A stretch of 64,000 nt of DNA, taken from Veillonella sp. (GTDB lineage Bacteria; Bacillota; Negativicutes; Veillonellales; Veillonellaceae). Position numbers and translations under genes: made by a program. The notes beneath the pieces are model-generated. The model had not been told where the DNA came from, ran no database searches, and saw nothing but the letters and a program-made list of their open reading frames with translations. Shown in pieces: positions 32,157-41,316 of the stretch. The DNA is taken from the NCBI RefSeq assembly GCF_018364065.1, contig NZ_JAGZMO010000002.1, positions 1 to 64,000 of the forward strand. Reading direction: 5' to 3'. Every line of letters begins with the position of its first letter. Positions within the stretch are counted from its first letter, which is position 1.

Positions 32157-34133
32157 TTACCTTACAAAGTGAACGGTAATAGTACCGCCCGGCGGTACGG
32201 TGCTGCCTGCCGGTTCATCCTGTGAAATAGCATAGCCTGTTCCGTCAGGGATAAATTGCAATTCAGCCTGATGGAGCCAGTCGCGCACTTCACCGGTAGT
32301 CCAACCGGTAAAGCTTGGTATGATAATTTCACCCGTATCACTCTTCGTAACCGGCGGTTTGGCCGGACGCGTATCTACAGTATCTTTTAATTTATTTTCC
32401 TTCGTTACGGATGGTGACAATTGATAGTAGCGAACCAGTTGACTCATCATATCCTTGAACACCGGCGCCGCAATCTGACCGCCGTAATATACACCGGACG
32501 GATCGTCGATGACAACGAGAGCCACGAATCGCGGATCTTCAACAGGCCCCATGCCGATGAAGGACGCAATATAGCGGCCATCCATGTAACCGCCTTTCGG
32601 GTTCAGTTTTTCCGCCGTACCGGTTTTACCGGCAAAATGATACCCTTCCACAGCGGCTTTATTACCGCCCCCTTCGGACACTTCTTTTTCCATCATGCCG
32701 AAGATTGTATTGGCAATGTCAGCCGGAATTGGCTGGCCTACCTGCTGCGGTTCCGTTACCTGATATGGTGTGCCGTCCGCATTGTTAATAGACTTAATAA
32801 CATGCGGCGTCATCATCTTGCCTTCGTTGGCGATTGCCCCGAACGCACGCACCATTTGAAGCGGCGTTACGGCAATCCCTTGACCGATGGACATGGATGC
32901 CACGTCGTGCTGCGTCATGGTTTCATCTTCGAAAAGAATCCCCGAACTTTCGCCCGGCAATTCGATGCCTGTAGGTTGGCCGAAGCCGAAGTCGCGCACA
33001 TATTTCTGTAAAATATCTTTACCGGTAGTAAGACCGATTTTAACCATCCCTGTATTCAGCGAGTTTTTGATGATGTCCAGCAAAGTAACATTGCCGTTCC
33101 CTTCGCCGTCCCAGTTCTGAATGCGTCGGTCATCGAGCATGATGTAACCTTTATCGTAGTACACCGTATCGACGCTCCATGTGCCCGCCGCCAATGCAGC
33201 GGATGCGATAACCGGTTTAAATGTGGAGCCCGGTTCATACATATCTACAACGGCACGGTTTTTGAAATCATTTTCATTGGCATTGCTAAAGTTGTTCGGA
33301 TTATAGGTTGGACGGTTAGCCATAGCCAAAATTTCGCCGGTTTTCGGATCCATGATGATAATGCTGGCCCCGCTGGCCTTCGTTTCCGCCATAGCCTTAT
33401 CCAGGGCCCGTTCCGCAATAAACTGAACCGTTGTATCAATAGTAAGGGTGATACTCTTTTCTTTATCCGGCAAGAATTGGGTCAACACGGAACCGAAAAT
33501 AGCCTTACCGTTTTGGTCAACGGAAATCATTTCCTGGGTCACGCCGCCCTTGATAGTCTTATCGAATTGTTTTTCGATGCCGTCAAGGCCTTCATCATCA
33601 GTGCCGACAAAGCCGAGTACTTGTGACAACAGCGGCCCGTTCGGATAGAAACGGCGGCTTTCTTCCTGGAATGCCAGCCCTTCAATTTCATTTTTATTAA
33701 TAATCTCCTGCACAGCTCTGGATTTTTCAGGATCCATCATGCGGTCAAGCCACACGAACGCTGTATCTTCCTGCAGGCGTTTTATAATTTCTTCTTTCGG
33801 AATACGTGTATATGGTGAAATGAGGTCCGCAATTTCTTCCGGACTCTTCTTGATCATCTTCGGATCTCCGTAAAGAGACTGCGTAACAATACTCATCGCC
33901 AACGGATTGCCGTTGCGGTCATAAATAGTACCGCGCGGTGATTGGAGCTTGCGCTTCTGTTCCATTTGACTTAAATTTCGTTCGGCCAGCCAACTTTGGT
34001 TGAAAATTTGGAGATACACCATGCGCCCCGCCAAAACCAATACGGACAGCATAAGGATGGCCATCAGAATTTTTATATGCTTTTTTATGTTTGTTGATTC
34101 CGGTCTTGAAGACTTAACCTTCCTCTGTCTCAT
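32157..34133 (-). CDS. Class B penicillin-binding protein with C-terminal PASTA domain (FtsI/SpoVD type)
   Basis: Septal or sporulation-type transpeptidase anchored in the inner membrane. 658 residues: one N-terminal membrane helix (about 20-40), a dimerisation domain beginning with RGTIYDRNG, and the transpeptidase domain with S304-TFK, S358-LN and KTGT (503-506). A single PASTA domain occupies about 596-658. The PASTA end points to SpoVD/PBP2x-like rather than E. coli FtsI. The ATG overlaps the cca end by 20 nt; the nearest AAGGAG is about 12 nt away. Confidence 0.9.
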   Translation of the reverse strand: MRQRKVKSSRPESTNIKKHIKILMAILMLSVLVLAGRMVYLQIFNQSWLAERNLSQMEQKRKLQSPRGTIYDRNGNPLAMSIVTQSLYGDPKMIKKSPEEIADLISPYTRIPKEEIIKRLQEDTAFVWLDRMMDPEKSRAVQEIINKNEIEGLAFQEESRRFYPNGPLLSQVLGFVGTDDEGLDGIEKQFDKTIKGGVTQEMISVDQNGKAIFGSVLTQFLPDKEKSITLTIDTTVQFIAERALDKAMAETKASGASIIIMDPKTGEILAMANRPTYNPNNFSNANENDFKNRAVVDMYEPGSTFKPVIASAALAAGTWSVDTVYYDKGYIMLDDRRIQNWDGEGNGNVTLLDIIKNSLNTGMVKIGLTTGKDILQKYVRDFGFGQPTGIELPGESSGILFEDETMTQHDVASMSIGQGIAVTPLQMVRAFGAIANEGKMMTPHVIKSINNADGTPYQVTEPQQVGQPIPADIANTIFGMMEKEVSEGGGNKAAVEGYHFAGKTGTAEKLNPKGGYMDGRYIASFIGMGPVEDPRFVALVVIDDPSGVYYGGQIAAPVFKDMMSQLVRYYQLSPSVTKENKLKDTVDTRPAKPPVTKSDTGEIIIPSFTGWTTGEVRDWLHQAELQFIPDGTGYAISQDEPAGSTVPPGGTITVHFVR

Positions 34134-35685
34134 CTATTCTGTCGACTCCTTGTAACTTCTCATGCGAATCATGGGAAACATTCGCATTCACTGTATCCGT
34201 TTCTTGTTGTTTATGCGCACTGCGTTCTTTAATGCGCTCTATGCGGTGAAGCGCCGCCTCCATGAGTACATCCGGCTCATTAGCCAGTTGTCCGTTCTGA
34301 ACGCGTTGCAATAAACTTTTTAATATATCTGCTGTTTGAGCGCCTAATTTTTGCGGCAATTCGCGGGGATAGTTTAAATCGCGCGTATGAACCGGCATGC
34401 TTTTCGTAATTTCAGCCAAGCATTCTCCAAAGGCCAATGTGCCCTCAGTGGAGCTGTTCGGTATACCGCAACCGATTACATCGGCGGCACACACTTCGGC
34501 CATCTGCCGAACCGCCTCTTTCATCTGCTCGCTCTTTCTAAACGTGCCACTGCGCGCTTCTTTACGCATCCACTTCCATGGATCCGATTCCTGATTATTT
34601 GCAAAATAATGGAAGCGCATATGGTTTTCCACAAGCCAGCTCACCCGTTCCACCATCTGTTTCGGGTATTGAAGGCGTTCGAGCATAATGGCTGCTAATT
34701 GGGCGCCTTCTTTATCGTGACCGTAATCAGTAATACGGCCTTTGTTAAATCCCCGTATGTTCGGAAGCCCCTTGGCTACGTCATGAAGTAAGGCGGCCCA
34801 ACGGAGCGTTAAGTCCGGTCGGATTGCATCAACTACAGCCAAGGTGTGAACCCAGCCGTCATAGGCGTGGAATTCTTTTTGCTGCGGCAAGTCTACCAGA
34901 TGGCTGAGCTCCGGTAAAATATCGATTTCCCGTCGAACGCCCTTTTCCAGCACGGAGCAACGGCATTCGTTTAAATGGGATTTTACTAATACATCAAGGC
35001 CTTTCGCCACGTAGGGCGTTACTAAGAGGCCATTCAACTCCTGGCGCACTCGTTCCAATGAGAGTCCGGGCACGCGATGGAAGCTCGGTTCCATCCCTTC
35101 CAGCAGTGATTTATGAGGCAAAAATCCTAGCTTACCCACAAAGCGGCAAGCTCGGAACAAACGCAACGCATCTTCAGAAAAGCGTTCCTGCGCATCGCCG
35201 ATAGTGCGCAACACTTTATTCTTTATATCCTTGCGACCACCTACGAGATCCACGATTTCGCCGCCCGCTGTCATGGCCAGGCCGTTCACCGTAAAATCCC
35301 GGCGCTGTACATCTTCTTCCAAGGTCTTTGCATACGTTACTTCTTCCGGGCGATGACTGTCAGCACCATATCGTTCCATGCGGTACGTAGCCATTTCATA
35401 GGAACCTTCCGGCACCGTCACTACCACTACGCCGAAAGATTTTCCCACCAGGTCCGTCGTTTCGTAACCGGCCTTCTTCATCACTTCAATAATTTCATCA
35501 GGATGCGCATTCGTTACAATATCGTAATCATGCGGTGTTGTGTTAAGCAATAAATCGCGTACGGCGCCGCCGATAACATGTCCTTCAAAGCCGGCCTGTT
35601 CCAAGGTCGTCAAAATTCGGTGCGCTCCGCGCCACAAACTATCATTCGGTACTGTTACCGAAGTCGTATTGCTAAACCACTTCAT
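34114..35685 (-). CDS. cca: CCA tRNA nucleotidyltransferase / poly(A) polymerase family
   Basis: Class II nucleotidyltransferase that adds or repairs the 3' CCA of tRNA. 523 residues: catalytic head GGAVRDLLLNTTPHDYDIVT (residues ~39-58, with the DxD pair), the RRDFTVNGLAM motif, the RNA-binding SEDALRLFRACRF segment and an HD-type domain (LLHDVAKG near 295). The long hydrophilic tail after about residue 490 is not conserved. The three tRNA genes in this window already encode CCA, so it would mainly act in repair. ATG at 35685 with GAGGGGGT upstream. Confidence 0.9.
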   Translation of the reverse strand: MKWFSNTTSVTVPNDSLWRGAHRILTTLEQAGFEGHVIGGAVRDLLLNTTPHDYDIVTNAHPDEIIEVMKKAGYETTDLVGKSFGVVVVTVPEGSYEMATYRMERYGADSHRPEEVTYAKTLEEDVQRRDFTVNGLAMTAGGEIVDLVGGRKDIKNKVLRTIGDAQERFSEDALRLFRACRFVGKLGFLPHKSLLEGMEPSFHRVPGLSLERVRQELNGLLVTPYVAKGLDVLVKSHLNECRCSVLEKGVRREIDILPELSHLVDLPQQKEFHAYDGWVHTLAVVDAIRPDLTLRWAALLHDVAKGLPNIRGFNKGRITDYGHDKEGAQLAAIMLERLQYPKQMVERVSWLVENHMRFHYFANNQESDPWKWMRKEARSGTFRKSEQMKEAVRQMAEVCAADVIGCGIPNSSTEGTLAFGECLAEITKSMPVHTRDLNYPRELPQKLGAQTADILKSLLQRVQNGQLANEPDVLMEAALHRIERIKERSAHKQQETDTVNANVSHDSHEKLQGVDRIDETEEG

Positions 35686-35748
35686 AATGCCACCCCCTCA
35701 TGGTTCATGCCTTCGTATCAGCTATATAACAGGTAAGCGATCTTAATA

Positions 35749-35817
35749 AAATCGAGTAAACGCTCCCAATTAAATCGGGTAAAAGTTCCTAATTAAATCG
35801 GATATACTGACCTGACT
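35749..35817. repeat. Three 23-bp tandem repeats
   Basis: Units at 35749-35771, 35772-35794 and 35795-35817 share AAATCG(A/G)GTAAA then CC-AATT, with a partial fourth. They lie between the extended -10 promoter and the cca start, so they form part of the cca leader. Confidence 0.75.
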
Positions 35818-35840
35818 AAATAGTCTTATTTCAATATATC

Positions 35841-35849
35841 ATTATAGCA
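35841..35849 (-). promoter_or_regulatory. Extended -10 promoter for cca-PBP
   Basis: Minus-strand TGCTATAAT with no convincing -35; the transcript would run through the 23-bp repeats into cca. Confidence 0.45.
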
Positions 35850-35867
35850 TATGCCCGTGCACTTATA

Positions 35868-35949
35868 AAAAGAAAAAATGATATATCATCAAAGCGTTAT
35901 AGGAATACTTGACTCCTATACAAACAATCACTTTGACGATATATCATTT
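35868..35949 (-). terminator. Large two-level terminator hairpin after the serine dehydratase genes
   Basis: A 19-bp arm (35876-35894) pairs with 35931-35949 with one mismatch; inside it TATAGGA pairs with TCCTATA. On the minus strand the structure is followed by TTTTTTCTTTTTA. It lies 35 nt after the alpha-subunit stop. Confidence 0.75.
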
Positions 35950-35983
35950 AGTATTTCATATGTTGAATATGCAGGCTCTACGC

Positions 35984-36856
35984 TTACATATTCTTCAATT
36001 GTTCAGCAATGCGTTTCGCTGTCTCTGTTACGGCTAAGCCGCCTTCACTGGTTTCGCGCAAGCTGCTTGGCAATGCACGACCGATGCGGTTCATCGCTTC
36101 AATAACTTCATCTACCGGAATCTGACTGATAAGTCCGGCCATGGCCATTTCCGCCGCTGTCATAGCATGTACGGCATAAATACCGTTACGTTTTACGCAA
36201 GGCACCTCCACCAAACCAGCCACCGGATCGCACACAAGGCCCAACACGTTTTTCAGGCAAAGTGCTACAGCGTTGACGATTTCAGGTGTAGTTCCTTCCA
36301 ACATAGCTACAACAGCACCGGCCGCCATAGCTGCTGCGGAACCGACTTCCGCCTGACAACCGCCTACAGCACCGGCCACACAGGCCTGGTTGGTAATTAC
36401 ATTACCGATGCCGGCACCTACGAAGAAACCTCGCAAATAAGCGGCATCGTCCATTTCGTGTACATCACCCAAGGCGCACATGCAGCCCGGCATAACACCA
36501 CAGGAACCGGCTGTAGGACAAGCCACTACGCGGAACATTTTAGCATTCGCTTCATTTACGGCGATGGCATAGGTCATAGCTTTGTACGTTACTTCGCTCA
36601 TCAACTTTGGCGTATGCTCCATAAGAACAGGTGCCTGACCGCCGGACATGCCGCTCACCGTACGTGTGCGGTCTACAATCCCGTTGCGAACGGAATCTTT
36701 AAAAATGTTAATGCGGCGCAATGCTTCCCGTTCAATCACTTCGCGACTTTCACCGGTAGTTTCCATTTCGGCGCGCAATACAATTTCCCACATGGGCAGC
36801 TGATGGCTTTCACTCAAATGAGCCAGATCAGCAATGGTTTCATATAAATAACTCAT
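35984..36856 (-). CDS. sdaAA: L-serine dehydratase, iron-sulfur-dependent, alpha subunit
   Basis: Deaminates L-serine to pyruvate and ammonia using a [4Fe-4S] cluster. 290 residues. Cluster-region cysteines are seen in VVACPTAGSCGVMPGCMCALG, VCDPVAGLVEVPCVKRN and NQACVAGAVGGCQAE. It forms a two-subunit enzyme with the beta gene immediately upstream; the beta stop and the alpha ATG share one base. Ends in a long hairpin terminator. Confidence 0.95.
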   Translation of the reverse strand: MSYLYETIADLAHLSESHQLPMWEIVLRAEMETTGESREVIEREALRRINIFKDSVRNGIVDRTRTVSGMSGGQAPVLMEHTPKLMSEVTYKAMTYAIAVNEANAKMFRVVACPTAGSCGVMPGCMCALGDVHEMDDAAYLRGFFVGAGIGNVITNQACVAGAVGGCQAEVGSAAAMAAGAVVAMLEGTTPEIVNAVALCLKNVLGLVCDPVAGLVEVPCVKRNGIYAVHAMTAAEMAMAGLISQIPVDEVIEAMNRIGRALPSSLRETSEGGLAVTETAKRIAEQLKNM

Positions 36857-37533
36857 TATTTCACCGCTTTCTCTAAAGGCTCAAAATACATAACGGACTC
36901 TACGTCGCGGCTTTGTTGAATTGTTTCCAATACATCTTCACTTACAGGTGAATCCACATTGATCAACATAACAGCATCACAATTTCTACGTTTTCTAAAT
37001 ACACGCATGGACGAAATGTTAATTCCCACATCACCTAATGCTGCCGTTACGCCGGCAATAACGCCGGGGCGGTCATTGTGAAATGTAAGAATGGTATAAT
37101 CATCACCGGTAATTTCCACTTCCAATGAATTGATGGACGTAATCATAATGCGGCCGCCACCCAATGAACGCCCTACAATTTGCATATGATGACGGTTATC
37201 GCCAAACAAATCGAAGCGCACTTCATTTGGATGTCCCCCATCAACAGGAGACTCAACGAACTCATACTTTAAGCCTGCATTCTTCGCCTCTTTAAAAGCG
37301 TCACGAATGCGTTCATCTTCCGCATCAAAGCCGAGAAGTCCGCCAATTAATGCACGGTCCGTGCCATGACCTTTATAGGTCTTAGCAAACGAACCATATA
37401 GAGTAAGACTTACCTTCTTAGGTTCCGCCTTGAAAATGTAGCGTGCCATTTTTCCAAGTCTGGCAGCGCCGGCCGTATGAGAACTGGACGGTCCTATCAT
37501 GACAGGACCGATAATGTCAAAAATACTGCTCAT
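36856..37533 (-). CDS. sdaAB: L-serine dehydratase, iron-sulfur-dependent, beta subunit
   Basis: 225 residues. The N-terminal part has the IGPSSSHTAGAARLGKMAR motif of the small domain, and the C-terminal part is an ACT domain (DDYTILTFHNDRPGVIAGVTAALGDVGINI). Partner of the alpha subunit, with overlapping stop/start. ATG at 37533 with GGAGG upstream. A minus-strand extended -10 (TGCTATAAT, hexamer at 37624-37629) is the likely promoter. Confidence 0.95.
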   Translation of the reverse strand: MSSIFDIIGPVMIGPSSSHTAGAARLGKMARYIFKAEPKKVSLTLYGSFAKTYKGHGTDRALIGGLLGFDAEDERIRDAFKEAKNAGLKYEFVESPVDGGHPNEVRFDLFGDNRHHMQIVGRSLGGGRIMITSINSLEVEITGDDYTILTFHNDRPGVIAGVTAALGDVGINISSMRVFRKRRNCDAVMLINVDSPVSEDVLETIQQSRDVESVMYFEPLEKAVK

Positions 37534-37623
37534 GATGTCCTCCTACAAGAAACATTTACCTATTGTCAATGTGCCTTCGATAGCCATCAACAATCTAGTA
37601 TTTTCCGATATAACTTACTTTTA

Positions 37624-37632
37624 ATTATAGCA
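37624..37632 (-). promoter_or_regulatory. Extended -10 promoter for sdaAB-sdaAA
   Basis: Minus-strand TGCTATAAT about 90 nt upstream of sdaAB; no clear -35. Confidence 0.5.
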
Positions 37633-37707
37633 CAATTTGTTTTTGTGCGGTAGACACATCTATGAGTTTTAGAAATACTTAGTCATGCGTTATTTTGTGA
37701 ATCTCTG

Positions 37708-37716
37708 TGATATAAT
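37708..37716 (+). promoter_or_regulatory. Extended -10 promoter for the DUF805 gene
   Basis: TGATATAAT about 65 nt upstream of the ATG at 37781; back to back with the sda promoter. Confidence 0.5.
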
Positions 37717-37780
37717 AGAATCAATAATTTATCGTGCATGATTTTATTCATAACGTCCCATATGACAAGGAGTTTACACC

Positions 37781-38368
37781 ATGTATTGTCCAAACTGCGG
37801 ATCACCCTTACAACCACATCAAAATTTTTGCGGCGAATGCGGTACACAGCTACTGTACAGTCCCCCTCCTCCTATGAACATGCCAGTCACGTCACTGCCT
37901 TTTTGGGATAATTTTATGCTTTGTATTACAAAAAAATATTTTACCTTTTCTGGGCGCGCGTCCCGCGGTGAATATTGGAAGTTTCAGGCAGTAGGTTTCG
38001 TAATTGCTTTGGCTCTATTTGTAATTGGTTGTATAATAGCGCTTCTAGTGCTCGCGTCGTTAGATCAACGCGAGCGGCCGGACGCCTTTATGTCATTTAT
38101 CCTTATGGGTACTATCGTCTTTTCTATTTACGGTTTTTTTCTGTTTATCCCTTCATTGGCCCTTGAAGTTCGCCGATTTCACGATGCCGGCTATAGTGCC
38201 TGGTGGGTTCTGCTCGGCTTCATTCCTTACGTTGGTCCCTTCGCGGTTATGATTGTATGCGGTGTCTTAGAAACACAGCCATACCCCAATGAATATGGCC
38301 CTATTCCGGACTATACGGAAGAATTACAACGAATCAATGAAAAGAAAACCGCTTCTAAAAACAATTAA
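37781..38368 (+). CDS. Zinc-ribbon DUF805 membrane protein
   Basis: 195 residues. An N-terminal zinc ribbon (CPNC at 3-6 and CGEC at 17-20) is followed by a Pro-rich linker and a DUF805 domain starting with the usual FTFSGRASRGEYWKFQ. Three to four membrane helices are seen (VIALALFVIGCIIALLVLA, FILMGTIVFSIYGFFLFIPSLAL, WWVLLGFIPYVGPFAVMIVCG). The RRFHDAGYSAWW motif is typical. ATG at 37781 has AAGGAG upstream. Function of DUF805 is unknown. The plus-strand side of the hairpin at 38446 may end its transcript. Confidence 0.88.
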   Translation: MYCPNCGSPLQPHQNFCGECGTQLLYSPPPPMNMPVTSLPFWDNFMLCITKKYFTFSGRASRGEYWKFQAVGFVIALALFVIGCIIALLVLASLDQRERPDAFMSFILMGTIVFSIYGFFLFIPSLALEVRRFHDAGYSAWWVLLGFIPYVGPFAVMIVCGVLETQPYPNEYGPIPDYTEELQRINEKKTASKNN

Positions 38369-38445
38369 AAATAATTAAAAAATAATAAAAACAATAAAAA
38401 ACAGTAAAAGACAATAAAGAAGACGCCACCATAAACATCAACAGC

Positions 38446-38482
38446 AAAAAAGCCCCATCCAATTTCGGATGGGGCTCGTTTT
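38446..38482 (-). terminator. Terminator of hcp (usable in both directions)
   Basis: AGCCCCATCC/GGATGGGGCT stem. On the minus strand it is followed by TTTTTTG just after the hcp stop; on the plus strand by CGTTTTAT, so it may also end the DUF805 transcript. Confidence 0.85.
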
Positions 38483-38489
38483 ATATTAA

Positions 38490-40064
38490 TTACTGTTTGT
38501 CACCTAAGATAGCGCGCATATCGGCTTCAGGAGTTGTAATTGGATGTAACTGGAATTTTTCTACCAAGATGTTCAATACATTGCTGGACAAGAATTTTGG
38601 TAAAGTTGGTCCAATGTAGATATTGCGGATACCTAATGCTAATAGAGTCAAGAGGATACATACCGCTTTTTGTTCGTACCAGGAAAGAACCAATGTTAAT
38701 GGCAAGTCGTTTACGTCGCATTCGAATGCGCCTGCCAATGCGATAGCTACCTGAATAGCGGAGTACGCATCGTTACATTGACCCATGTCGAGCATACGAG
38801 GAATACCGCCGATTTCACCGATTTCAAGGTCGTTGAAACGATATTTACCGCAAGCTAATGTAAGTACAACTGTATCTTTAGGAGTTTGTTTTACGAATTC
38901 AGTGTAGTAGTTACGGCCTACTTTAGCACCGTCACAACCGCCAACTAAGAAGAAGTGTTTAATAGCGCCGGCTTTAACTGCGTCGATTACTTTGTCAGCA
39001 ATGCTGAGCACTGTGCCATGACCGAAACCGGTAGTTACTTCGTGACCGCCGTTGATGCCTGTGAATTCTTGAGGTTCAGAGTAACCGCCAAGTTCAAGCG
39101 CTTTTTCAATAACTGCGCTGAAATCTTTAGTGCCGTCTTCGTTAGCTTCTACGTGTTTCAAGCCAGGGAAACCTACCATATCAGTTGTGAAGATGTTGTC
39201 TTCATAAGTTTTACGAGGTGGCATTAAGCAGTTAGTTGTGAAGAGGAATGCACCAGGAACGCCGTCGAATTCGTTCTGTTGGTTCTGCCATGCAGTACCG
39301 AAGTTGCCTTTTAAGTGTGCATATTTTTTAAGTTCAGGATATGCGTGGCAAGGTAACATTTCACCATGAGTATAAATGTTAACGCCTTTGCCTTCGGATT
39401 GTTCAAGTAACATTTTAAGATCGTGTAAATCGTGACCTGTTACTACGATGAAAGGACCTGGTTCTACAGTCAAAGGTACTTTTGTAGGAACCGGAGTGCC
39501 GTAGCTTTCAGTGTTAGCTGCGTCAAGAAGAGCCATACATTTTAAGTTTACATGGCCGAATTCCATGAGAAGAGCCAACCAGTCTTCTGCACTGTGATCT
39601 TTAGCGAATTCTACAAGGCCTTTTACAAACCAAGCATCTACTTCAGGATCGTCGTAGCCTAATACGGATGCATGCCAAGCGTATGCAGCCATACCGCGCA
39701 TGCCGAGTAATAATGTGGAGCGTAAGGAAATGATATCTTCCTGACCTACCCAAAGAGCAGTCCAGTCGAAATCTACTGCACTTGGATCGATTGCTTCACG
39801 AGCAGCTTCCACGCGGTCAATGAATTCCTGTACACGTTCTTCGTCAAAGTTTACGTTAGTTACGCACATGAATAAACCTTGTTTTAATAATTGGTACTCT
39901 TTAGGACCTGCTCCTTTTGCGTCGCAAGCACGTGCAAGACCAACGAGTGCGGAAGTCAATTCATCCTGCTTATTCGCTACCGGTGCTGTTTTACCGCACA
40001 CGCCCTGAACTGTACAACCACCAGGATTTGCAGACTGTTCGCATTGGAAACAAAACATACTCAT
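38490..40064 (-). CDS. hcp: Hybrid-cluster protein (hydroxylamine/NO reductase)
   Basis: Iron-sulfur-oxygen hybrid-cluster enzyme that protects against nitrosative stress. 524 residues. The N-terminal cluster motif is Cx2Cx8Cx5C (CFQCEQSANPGGCTVQGVCGK region, written here by its ends), as in class I proteins. Hybrid-cluster ligands are recognisable in GHDLHDL, NCLMPP, VGGCDGAK, LACGKYRF, MGQCNDAY and SWYEQKAV. Start at the ATG at 40064 (MSMFCFQCEQ) with AAGGAGG 5 nt upstream. Divergent from a Crp/Fnr-type regulator, the usual HcpR arrangement. Confidence 0.94.
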   Translation of the reverse strand: MSMFCFQCEQSANPGGCTVQGVCGKTAPVANKQDELTSALVGLARACDAKGAGPKEYQLLKQGLFMCVTNVNFDEERVQEFIDRVEAAREAIDPSAVDFDWTALWVGQEDIISLRSTLLLGMRGMAAYAWHASVLGYDDPEVDAWFVKGLVEFAKDHSAEDWLALLMEFGHVNLKCMALLDAANTESYGTPVPTKVPLTVEPGPFIVVTGHDLHDLKMLLEQSEGKGVNIYTHGEMLPCHAYPELKKYAHLKGNFGTAWQNQQNEFDGVPGAFLFTTNCLMPPRKTYEDNIFTTDMVGFPGLKHVEANEDGTKDFSAVIEKALELGGYSEPQEFTGINGGHEVTTGFGHGTVLSIADKVIDAVKAGAIKHFFLVGGCDGAKVGRNYYTEFVKQTPKDTVVLTLACGKYRFNDLEIGEIGGIPRMLDMGQCNDAYSAIQVAIALAGAFECDVNDLPLTLVLSWYEQKAVCILLTLLALGIRNIYIGPTLPKFLSSNVLNILVEKFQLHPITTPEADMRAILGDKQ

Positions 40065-40570
40065 ATTAGCCTCCTTCTTCGGGACCACCCGAAACTGTTC
40101 ATTCCTACCACTCAGCAGTAAGAGAAAACTATAAAAAAAAAAAAATATTAACTAAACTATTAACATCACCATTTGAATGTTCTTTGTTTGTGACTATGGT
40201 TAAATTATAGTATACTAAAAAAAGAAATGATGTAGCTGGAGCAACATTTTTTGATATTTTACATAGTTTTTAATGAAAGCTTACCATTTCGATATACCAT
40301 TTATGTATATACGATTATATGTAATGCTTTGAAATATCACTGTTAGCGCTTAATATACGGCGCTTTTAATCTTTGATATATAAAATGCTAACGCTTGCAA
40401 GGGCAAACAAACTATATGGCAATAGTTCTACCAACTTAATTGTGCCCTATACTTCGAAATTAATCAATCCATTTTTTCTCAATTACAATAATTTTTGCGA
40501 AAAGCATTTATTATCGCGTTTCATCTAATATTGTAATTTACTTACTGTCTGTCATTCAAAGGAGTCTACT
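40065..40570. other. Divergent hcp / regulator intergenic region
   Basis: 506 nt. Features seen: a run of 13 or more A near 40132-40145; minus-strand TATAAT near 40205 as an hcp -10 candidate; an imperfect Fnr/HcpR-like site TTGTGAC-TATG-GTTAAA near 40188-40204 beside it; and GTTAGC/GCTAAC arms about 45 bp apart near 40343-40397. None is strong alone. No gene or RNA is supported. Confidence 0.35.
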
Positions 40571-41287
40571 ATGAGTTTTCCTATAACCGATGCGTTAATT
40601 ACTCAACATCTGGCTACCTTATTGGCCAGCCCTTTGTTTAATAATTTATCGGAAGATCAATTACGTCATTTTCTGAGCGAACCCAATTTATATATTGAGT
40701 CCTATAAGAAAAACAGCTTCGTAGCTATTGCAGGGGAACCGATGGAAGGAATCGGCATTCTCCTCACCGGTCATGTGCACTTAACACGTGAAAACATTTT
40801 GGGACAGCGAAGTATCATGACGGAACTCACACCATCCTCCATGTTTGGGGAAGCCATTCTCTTTACAGATATGCCGAACTGGCCGGCCACCTTGGAAACA
40901 ACGAAAGATAGCGAAGTCCTGTTCGTACCTAAAACAGCCTTTACGTCGTCCTTCAATCACAACGAAGCGTACCAAGTGCAGATCTTAACCAACTTGTTAC
41001 ATGACATGTCTGAAAAAGCGTTGGCCTTAACGCGCAAAGTACACTATCTGTCATTAAAGGGCATGCGGGAACGTATCTTCGCCTACTTAAATGACATGTA
41101 CCAACGGCAAAAGAAAAATCCGCTCACCTTACCACACAATCGGCAAGAAATGGCGGATGTACTCAATGTATCGCGTACAGCACTGAGCCGCGAATTGGGT
41201 CGTTTACAAGACGAACACATTATTGAACTGTCGGGCAAACAAGTTCATATCCTACAAATAGAAACAGTCCGGGAGTATGCTTTTTAG
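40571..41287 (+). CDS. Crp/Fnr family transcriptional regulator (HcpR-like)
   Basis: 238 residues: N-terminal cyclic-nucleotide-like effector domain (FLSEPNLYIESYKKNSFVAIAGEPMEGIGILLTGHVHL) and a C-terminal winged helix (LPHNRQEMADVLNVSRTALSRELGRLQDEHII, about 185-217). No N-terminal cysteine cluster is present, so it is not a classical Fe-S Fnr. Divergent position next to hcp suggests a nitrosative-stress regulator of the HcpR kind. ATG at 40571 follows AAAGGAG. The terminator stem begins within its last codons. Confidence 0.85.
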   Translation: MSFPITDALITQHLATLLASPLFNNLSEDQLRHFLSEPNLYIESYKKNSFVAIAGEPMEGIGILLTGHVHLTRENILGQRSIMTELTPSSMFGEAILFTDMPNWPATLETTKDSEVLFVPKTAFTSSFNHNEAYQVQILTNLLHDMSEKALALTRKVHYLSLKGMRERIFAYLNDMYQRQKKNPLTLPHNRQEMADVLNVSRTALSRELGRLQDEHIIELSGKQVHILQIETVREYAF

Positions 41288-41313
41288 CATATTCTCGGAC
41301 TGTTTTTTTGTTT
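41265..41313 (+). terminator. Terminator overlapping the 3' end of the regulator gene
   Basis: ACAGTCCGGGAGTATGC pairs with GCATATTCTCGGACTGT around the stop codon and is followed by T7. The stem therefore encodes the last residues of the protein. Confidence 0.85.
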
Positions 41314-41316
41314 GTA

